A stretch of 6,458 nt of DNA. Origin: Boseongicola sp. (lineage in GTDB: Bacteria > Pseudomonadota > Alphaproteobacteria > Rhodobacterales > Rhodobacteraceae). How positions within the stretch are numbered: the first letter of the stretch is position 1; every line of letters begins with the position of its first letter. Made by a program: the position numbers and the translations under genes. Positions 1 to 4,380 of this stretch are shown in pieces. Under the pieces are notes generated by a model that ran no database searches, had not been told where the DNA came from, and saw nothing but the letters and a program-made list of their open reading frames with translations. Where the stretch lies: assembly GCA_013042895.1 (NCBI GenBank), contig JABDPD010000382.1, positions 1-6,458 on the forward strand. Reading direction: 5' to 3'.

Positions 1-636
1 ACCTTACTGCCCGAGTTTGCTGAGAGTGCATGGCAAGGGCCAAATGGGCCAATCTTCGTTGCACGCTACGAAGTCACGATACGCGAGTGGAACAGATGCG
101 TAGAACACGGCGCATGTGTCATTTCGATCAAAACCCGACCTGGGTTTGATCCGGCCAACACTCCAGCCACAGGTTTGAACTGGCTGGACGCACAGGCGTA
201 TGTTGGCTGGGTCAACGAGACTTCAGGTCACCCGGTTCGCCTGCCAACCATGGCAGAATGGTCCGGGATTGCTGCCAATGTCTTACCAGAAAAACCGGAC
301 CCGATCTTTTCAGATCCTGCCCTATCGTGGGCATCTGCCTACCTGACTGACCTCGACTACCCTCGCGCGTTGAAACCCAGCGGGAGTTTCACAGTATCTC
401 CGGAAGGCATCGCTGATCTTGACGGTCCCGTATGGGAGTGGACGGCAGATTGCTATGACGCGAGCGTACCAAACACGCGGTGCGCTGCATTCTTCGCCGG
501 CGGTCTGCACGAGTCAGTTCTGTCTGCCCTGACGCGCGATCCCGCAAGAGGAGGCTGCGCAGTGGGCGCGCCCCCAGCCCATCTTGGCTTACGGCTCGTG
601 AGTGATCGCAAGCCTCCACGTTTGTCGACCCGATAA
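1..636 (+). CDS. SUMF1/FGE-sulfatase-domain protein, C-terminal part (5' end outside window; possibly NirV-like)
   Basis: The frame is open from base 1 to the TAA at 634-636, giving 211 visible residues; the true start lies upstream, so the TTG at 175 is an internal Leu codon. Signatures of the formylglycine-generating-enzyme/EgtB/PvdO fold appear in order: YEVTIREW (residues 23-30), LNWLDAQAYVGW (59-70) leading to RLPTMAEW (80-87), DGPVWEWTADCYD (141-153) and the C-terminal RGGCAVG...HLGLRLV (183-200). C33 and C39 (CVEHGAC) resemble a cysteine pair seen in some extracytoplasmic members, so export is possible, but the N-terminus is not visible. The position matching the catalytic cysteine segment of true FGE (GGSFLCxxxYC type) reads AGGLHESVLSAL (167-177) with no cysteine, so sulfatase-activating activity is unlikely. 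The RGGCAVGxPP ending recalls NirV proteins found beside nitrite reductase genes, but this rests on memory. It converges on the DUF2189 gene. Family call is firm; function is open. Confidence 0.85.
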   Translation, partial: TLLPEFAESAWQGPNGPIFVARYEVTIREWNRCVEHGACVISIKTRPGFDPANTPATGLNWLDAQAYVGWVNETSGHPVRLPTMAEWSGIAANVLPEKPDPIFSDPALSWASAYLTDLDYPRALKPSGSFTVSPEGIADLDGPVWEWTADCYDASVPNTRCAAFFAGGLHESVLSALTRDPARGGCAVGAPPAHLGLRLVSDRKPPRLSTR

Positions 637-745
637 ATGATACTCTAAAAGCGCAATAGACGCAGCGACAGGGCTCTGGCCGTTGGCCGCAATCCATGAT
701 CGGACGGGTATCTATGTCCTTGAGCGGATGCCGAAGGCGTATTTC

Positions 746-779
746 AAAAAACGCGGACCAAAAGAATAATGAATGTCCG
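746..779 (-). terminator. Weak candidate intrinsic terminator after the DUF2189 gene
   Basis: On the minus strand a 5-bp GC-rich stem (CGGAC at 775-779 pairing with GTCCG at 754-758, 16-nt loop) is followed two bases later by six Ts (complement of the A run at 746-751). It lies about 70 nt past the DUF2189 stop. The stem is short and the loop long, so this is only a candidate. No better hairpin with a T-tract was found for either convergent gene in 637-847. Confidence 0.22.
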
Positions 780-847
780 TCCGGAAATCGCAAACGAACT
801 GCAGGCCAGCTCCGTCAGCACAGCGGAATTCCAAGTCCTACCCAACC

Positions 848-1633
848 TCAAACCGGATGATACAACGCCCGGCGGTATAAGTGCCATGTCGCATGCCCAA
901 GCACCGGCAGCGCCACAAACAAACCCAAAAACAAGGGCAGCATCGCCACAAACAGCAGCCCTGCAATAATCACGGCCCACATTCCCAACACGACCTTGTT
1001 TTTCGATACAGTCCGCAAACTGATCAGCATCGCCGTCACAAAGTCGATCTCTTTGTCTACCAGCAAAGGCAAAGACATCACCGCCACCCCGTAAACCAGA
1101 AATGCAACAGCCGCTCCGACCACCGTTTGCATCGCGATCATCGCCATGCCGTTGGTTGTGAAATAAATCTCATAGGACGTGCTCACATTCGTCAGCGCTG
1201 ACATGCCAAAGAACATCGCGAACGTCATATGCGCGAAAAAGCTCCAGAACAGGAAGATCAGCGTCAGGATCACCCCAATCCAAGGCAATTGCCGCGTGCG
1301 CTCGCGCCAGACCACGCTCAAAACCTCTTGTCGATCTAAGGGCTCGTCCGCCTCAATTCGACGGCTCACCTCGTAAAGCCCCACAGCCGCAAAAGGCGCG
1401 ACCAGCGGAAACCCGAGCGCAAATGCCAGCGTCCAAATGAACGTCCCCGCCCCAATCCAAAACAGCCCAAGCCCGGTGGCAACATAAAATGCAGAAAACG
1501 CCAGCCCGAATCCCGGCGCGCGGCGGAAATCATGAAGTCCCGCCTTCAGCGAAGACCAAAGTTCCGTAAAAGTCACTTCCCCAATCTCCGGGATCGGCGA
1601 CGCTTCAATCCGTTCGATATTCGTATCTGTCAT
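848..1633 (-). CDS. DUF2189 domain polytopic inner-membrane protein
   Basis: This is a 261-residue membrane protein. A hydrophilic N-terminus of about 40 residues precedes hydrophobic stretches at roughly 42-63, 65-87, 118-141, 162-191 and 214-249, consistent with five or six membrane spans. The C-terminal half has the DUF2189 signature: PLLVDKEIDFVTAMLISLRTV (starting near 188) and, close to the end, LPVLGHATWHLYRRAL. The family is common in alphaproteobacteria and has no established function. I chose the ATG at 1633 over the in-frame TTG at 1660 because GGGGG lies 5 nt upstream of it. The gene begins 41 nt after the broken acetyltransferase gene and is probably co-transcribed with it; its 3' end faces the SUMF1-fold gene. 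No motif points to an enzymatic role. Gene and family are well supported; the role is unknown. Confidence 0.88.
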   Translation of the reverse strand: MTDTNIERIEASPIPEIGEVTFTELWSSLKAGLHDFRRAPGFGLAFSAFYVATGLGLFWIGAGTFIWTLAFALGFPLVAPFAAVGLYEVSRRIEADEPLDRQEVLSVVWRERTRQLPWIGVILTLIFLFWSFFAHMTFAMFFGMSALTNVSTSYEIYFTTNGMAMIAMQTVVGAAVAFLVYGVAVMSLPLLVDKEIDFVTAMLISLRTVSKNKVVLGMWAVIIAGLLFVAMLPLFLGLFVALPVLGHATWHLYRRALYHPV

Positions 1634-1638
1634 ACGTG

Positions 1639-1643
1639 CCCCC
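1639..1643 (-). promoter_or_regulatory. Ribosome-binding site of the DUF2189 gene
   Basis: GGGGG on the minus strand, 5 nt before the ATG at 1633. It decides the start in favour of this ATG rather than the TTG nine codons upstream. The neighbouring acetyltransferase gene has the same G5 motif. Confidence 0.5.
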
Positions 1644-1674
1644 GTTCTCGCTCTGAACAATACTCAGAGATTTT

Positions 1675-2481
1675 TCACTTTGTGACCTGCGCGCTCGAAA
1701 ACTGCGCCGGATCCATTCCAACGTAAGTACACCATTTTCCGGGTAACATATCCAGCTTTGCACAAAGCGCCATCGAGGCTCCATTCTCGGCTCTAACACC
1801 TGTCGTAAACCTCGAAATGCCATAGTCCTCGTGAAAGGAAACCATCGCCTGCGCGCCCAAAATCAGTGCGATCTTGCGCCCGCGCCATTCTGGCAAAGTT
1901 GAAAGCATTCCCCAGAATGCGTGGTCGGCGCGCCGCGAACTGAAATGAAAGTTCTCAATCGCCGCAGCACATGAAACCGCGCGCCCACTAGCTTTGTCTT
2001 TCGCAACCAGAAACACGCCCCTTCGCATCTCACCACTCAGGACAGAGGCCGGCGGAGGCAGTACGCCTCCGTCAATCGCAACCTCGGCAAAGCTCTCCAA
2101 GTCCCGCTCAGAACTGTTCGGACCAAGCCGTATCACGTCAAGGTCACCGCCAAGATCAAAACGCGACAGAATCCTCCGCGCCCGCGCTAGCGTGTCGCCC
2201 TCGCTTATTACATATTCGAAACGATCAGCGCGAAATCCCGCGTTCAAAAGAGCGGTCTCAACACTCTCCTCATTGGCGACTGGAATCCAGTAGACAGGGC
2301 AAGCGCCTTGCAGCCGAATGAGGTTGAAAAACTTTTACAGATCGCCCGTTTGATAGTCCGCCAGTGAGACATACCTGCCGTACCACGCAAGGTCCGGATC
2401 GTGGTTTACAATGCTGAAAAGGGCTTTCGCACGACGCGTCACGAGCTGCACATCGGGTGGGCCGAAGTACTTGTCCTCCAT
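1675..2481 (-). pseudogene. GNAT-family N-acetyltransferase gene interrupted by one in-frame TAA (codon 49)
   Basis: From the ATG at 2481 (GGGGG 6 nt upstream) one frame runs 268 codons to the TGA at 1675-1677, broken only by TAA at 2335-2337 (codon 49). Protein-like sequence continues on both sides: DPDLAWYGRYVSLADYQTGDL before the stop and KFFNLIRLQGACPVYWIPV directly after, with no frame change. The C-terminal half carries acetyl-CoA-binding GNAT features: LPEWRGRKIALILG (about 196-209, the R-G-R-K-I-A turn of motif A) and GVRAENGASMALCAKLDM (about 228-245, motif B). The N-terminal 120 residues may be a degenerate first GNAT domain. The substrate is unknown. After the stop the only noted re-start is TTG at 2247 (190 residues), without a clear ribosome-binding site; it would keep the GNAT core but lose 78 residues. 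Alternatives to a pseudogene are a sequencing error or stop readthrough. The downstream DUF2189 gene could suffer polarity. Confidence 0.75.
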
Positions 2482-2487
2482 ATGTCA

Positions 2488-2492
2488 CCCCC
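2488..2492 (-). promoter_or_regulatory. Ribosome-binding site of the GNAT gene
   Basis: GGGGG (within AAAGGGGGTGA on the minus strand) sits 6 nt before the ATG at 2481. It marks the original start of the acetyltransferase gene, upstream of the premature stop, and shows that the N-terminal 48 codons belong to the same gene. Confidence 0.6.
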
Positions 2493-2547
2493 TTTGGACT
2501 ATGCTGCCCCGTCTTCGATCCCGGAATCAAGCAGCACAACGCACGCA

Positions 2548-2576
2548 GCCTTAACAAAGGAACACCAAGTTAAGGC
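2548..2576. repeat. Perfect 8-bp inverted repeat, GCCTTAAC/GTTAAGGC, 13-nt spacer
   Basis: GCCTTAAC at 2548-2555 and its exact reverse complement GTTAAGGC at 2569-2576 flank a 13-nt spacer. No T-tract follows on either strand, so it is not a typical terminator. It lies 67-95 nt upstream of the GNAT start, where an operator would be expected. The TTAAC half-sites recall CtrA boxes, but the 15-nt gap between the two TTAA elements does not fit the usual TTAA-N7-TTAA spacing. Confidence 0.6.
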
Positions 2577-2586
2577 ACCGTACGGT
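2577..2586. repeat. Perfect 10-bp palindrome ACCGTACGGT
   Basis: A self-complementary decamer directly abutting the inverted repeat on one side and the tandem repeats (one base later) on the other. Its right half can alternatively pair with the first repeat (CGGT 2583-2586 with ACCG 2590-2593, 3-nt loop). The size and symmetry suit a dimeric protein site, though no known regulator is recognised. Confidence 0.5.
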
Positions 2587-2587
2587 C

Positions 2588-2631
2588 GCACCGACGCAAT
2601 ACCGACGTGATACCGACGCCATACAGACGTT
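2588..2631. repeat. Four tandem 11-bp direct repeats, consensus ATACCGACGNN
   Basis: Four consecutive 11-bp units fill exactly 44 bp: GCACCGACGCA (2588-2598), ATACCGACGTG (2599-2609), ATACCGACGCC (2610-2620) and ATACAGACGTT (2621-2631). The two central units match through nine bases; the first differs in its first two bases and the last by one C-to-A change. The period is close to one DNA helical turn, so repeated sites would face nearly the same side. The array lies 63 bp past the prfB stop and 107 bp upstream of the GNAT start. I recognise no named element. Confidence 0.7.
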
Positions 2632-2694
2632 TAAGAACGCCCCGTAAGTCTTTGATTTTTTGATACGGTTAATGCACGACGCTTTATCGCGCTA

Positions 2695-3822
2695 TCAATC
2701 GTCGCCCTGTGCCTCAGCGCGCCCCATCCCAGAGACACCCATCGCAAGTGTCGCCGCCATCAGACCATCCAGATCACCATCAAGAACGCCCGATGTATCA
2801 CTGGTCTCAAAGCCTGTGCGCAGGTCCTTCACCATCTGATAGGGCTGCAAGACATAACTGCGAATTTGGTTGCCCCACCCCGCATCGCCCTTGTTTTCAT
2901 GGGCCTCCTGAATAGAGGCCGTACGCCGCTCCAGCTCCATCTGATAGAGCCGTGATTTCAATGCCTTCATCGCAATATCGCGGTTCTGGTGCTGCGATTT
3001 CTCCGAGCTGGTCACCACGATATTCGTCGGAATATGCGTAATCCGTACCGCGGAATCCGTCGTGTTCACGTGCTGACCACCTGCCCCGGACGACCGGTAG
3101 GTATCAATTCGGATATCGGCAGGGTTCACATCGATCTCAATATTGTCATCCACCACCGGATAAACCCAAACTGAAGAGAACGACGTATGTCGTCTGGCGG
3201 CGCTGTCGTAGGGCGAAATGCGCACCAATCGGTGCACCCCGGACTCCGACTTCAACCAACCGTATGCGTTGGGCCCCGAAATCTTGTAGGCCGCTGATTT
3301 GATACCAGCTTCTTCACCTGGACTCTCCGACTGCAGCTCGACTTTATATCCATGCGCCTCCGCCCATCGGACATACATCCGCGCCAGCATCGACGCCCAG
3401 TCACAGCTCTCCGTGCCGCCCGCGCCCGAGTTGATCTCGAGGAAAGTATCATTGCCGTCCGCTTCGCCGTCGAGAAGCGCTTCAATCTCAGCCTGAGCCG
3501 CGCGTTCCTGCAAGGATTTCAATGCCGATTCAGCCTCGGAAACGATCTCTGCGTCTTCTTCCATCTCGCCCATCTCAATAAGCTCGATATTGTCGGACAC
3601 CTCCTGTTTCATCTTGGAATACCGATCCATCGCATCAACCAGCATTTGCCGCTCTCGCATCAGCTTCTGCGCCCTCTCAGGATCGTCCCAAAGGTTGGGA
3701 TCTTCTGTCATCGCATTGAACTCTTCCAAGCGATGCGGCGCAGTCTCCCAATCCATGCGCTGCGCCAGAAGTACTAGCGATTTTTCAATCGCAGCAACCG
3801 TGTTTTCGGTGTCAGCGCGCAT
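2695..3822 (-). CDS. prfB: Peptide chain release factor 2 (RF2)
   Basis: RF2 recognises UGA and UAA stop codons in the ribosomal A site and triggers peptidyl-tRNA hydrolysis. The 375-residue product matches the family length (E. coli 365). Visible marks are the N-terminal helical domain ending in acidic [19 protein letters not shown], the domain start [19 protein letters not shown] (about 127-145), the codon-recognition loop [15 protein letters not shown] with SPY at 203-205 where E. coli has SPF, and the catalytic GGQ at 248-250 in [10 protein letters not shown], whose Gln is normally methylated. The residue four before GGQ is Ser rather than the Thr of E. coli K-12. The ATG at 3822 (MRADTENTV) fits the family N-terminus better than the GTG at 3852; GGAG lies 10 nt upstream. 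The frame is continuous, with no internal UGA frameshift site of the kind autoregulating E. coli prfB. It follows the DUF393 gene by 58 nt. Confidence 0.97.
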   Translation of the reverse strand: MRADTENTVAAIEKSLVLLAQRMDWETAPHRLEEFNAMTEDPNLWDDPERAQKLMRERQMLVDAMDRYSKMKQEVSDNIELIEMGEMEEDAEIVSEAESALKSLQERAAQAEIEALLDGEADGNDTFLEINSGAGGTESCDWASMLARMYVRWAEAHGYKVELQSESPGEEAGIKSAAYKISGPNAYGWLKSESGVHRLVRISPYDSAARRHTSFSSVWVYPVVDDNIEIDVNPADIRIDTYRSSGAGGQHVNTTDSAVRITHIPTNIVVTSSEKSQHQNRDIAMKALKSRLYQMELERRTASIQEAHENKGDAGWGNQIRSYVLQPYQMVKDLRTGFETSDTSGVLDGDLDGLMAATLAMGVSGMGRAEAQGDD

Positions 3823-3832
3823 GTGGGAATTA

Positions 3833-3836
3833 CTCC
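3833..3836 (-). promoter_or_regulatory. Ribosome-binding site of prfB
   Basis: GGAG on the minus strand, 10 nt before the ATG at 3822. It supports that start over the upstream GTG at 3852. Confidence 0.4.
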
Positions 3837-3880
3837 GAGGATTAACGACCACAAACCTCTATCAACGGCCCGAGCGGCCT

Positions 3881-4261
3881 TCAAGCACCGCTGACACCTC
3901 GCGCCTGTCGCCGCTTGTGCATACGAAACAGCAGTGGCGCCAGTCCCCACTCGTAAACAACGTGGGCCACGTGCCGCACGACTGGCAATCCGACCAACCG
4001 CGCCAACCACGCAAACCCAGGCGTCTCACGCCAGAGCACCAAAAACGCCTCAACCCCGGCCAGCATTTCACCGTCTCGCATCACATAAAGCCGTCGCGCC
4101 GCCTGATCCGCACTCAGTCCATAGGCCTGCAAGTTCGCGGCGTTCAAATCCACAAACCCAAGCGTGCCATCCATCGCCTCAACTCGCCCGCGATACATTT
4201 CGATCTCGCGCGAACAAATCGGACAATCGCCATTAAAAATAACTGTAGACTTGTGCTTCAT
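3881..4261 (-). CDS. DUF393 (DCC-family) CxxC protein, putative thiol-disulfide oxidoreductase
   Basis: A 126-residue protein starting MKHKSTVIFNGDCPICSREI. FNGDCPIC (residues 9-16) corresponds to the YDGxCPxC motif that names the DCC family, giving a CxxC pair at C13 and C16. Further family-like segments are LGFVDLNAAN (34-43), RLYVMRDGEMLAGVEAF (57-73) and a C-terminal helical part ending in a basic MHKRRQARG (114-122). No signal peptide is seen, so it probably acts in the cytosol. The family is predicted to have a thioredoxin-like fold and is annotated as thiol-disulfide oxidoreductase, but substrates are not established. The ribosome-binding site before the ATG is weak. It lies between mrcA (119 nt upstream) and prfB (58 nt downstream) on the same strand, and may be read from the mrcA transcript or from its own promoter. 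Confidence 0.9.
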   Translation of the reverse strand: MKHKSTVIFNGDCPICSREIEMYRGRVEAMDGTLGFVDLNAANLQAYGLSADQAARRLYVMRDGEMLAGVEAFLVLWRETPGFAWLARLVGLPVVRHVAHVVYEWGLAPLLFRMHKRRQARGVSGA

Positions 4262-4279
4262 GAACCAGACTTAACCCGA

Positions 4280-4301
4280 CGAGGCAGAACGCCCAGCCTC
4301 G
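4280..4301. repeat. 6-bp inverted repeat in the mrcA-DUF393 gap
   Basis: CGAGGC (4280-4285) and GCCTCG (4296-4301) form a perfect GC-rich stem with a 10-nt loop, ending 18 nt upstream of the DUF393 start. In the transcript it would form a hairpin just before that start. No T-tract follows on the minus strand, so it does not look like an intrinsic terminator. It could be an attenuating leader hairpin or chance. Confidence 0.3.
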
Positions 4302-4380
4302 CGCGACAATCCGCCCCGCTTCATCTTATTGGAACTTCCTCAGGGATCTTTTTGGGCAGAGCACCCATGCGCATATTCGC

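Noticed and set aside
701..784. Distant inverted repeat CGGACGG / CCGTCCG in the convergent spacer
   Set aside because: The 7-bp arms are over 70 nt apart, which is easily expected by chance in this composition.
389..793. 134-residue minus-strand reading frame
   Set aside because: Mostly antisense to the SUMF1-fold gene, with Cys/Arg-rich composition and no recognisable motif.
2270..2557. 95-residue minus-strand reading frame over the GNAT 5' end and intergenic region
   Set aside because: It is out of frame with the GNAT gene, whose frame here is clearly protein-like and has a proper ATG and ribosome-binding site; its translation resembles no protein family I know.
2551..2573. CtrA binding site (TTAA half-sites)
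   Set aside because: The two TTAA elements are 15 nt apart rather than the 7 nt of the usual CtrA box.
3823..3880. prfB promoter (TTGATA as -35 with TAATCC as -10, minus strand)
   Set aside because: The spacer is only 15 nt and the -10 is poor; not enough to call a promoter.
4321..4374. 17-residue minus-strand frame MRMGALPKKIPEEVPIR just after mrcA
   Set aside because: No ribosome-binding site and too short to judge from sequence alone; worth only a conservation check.
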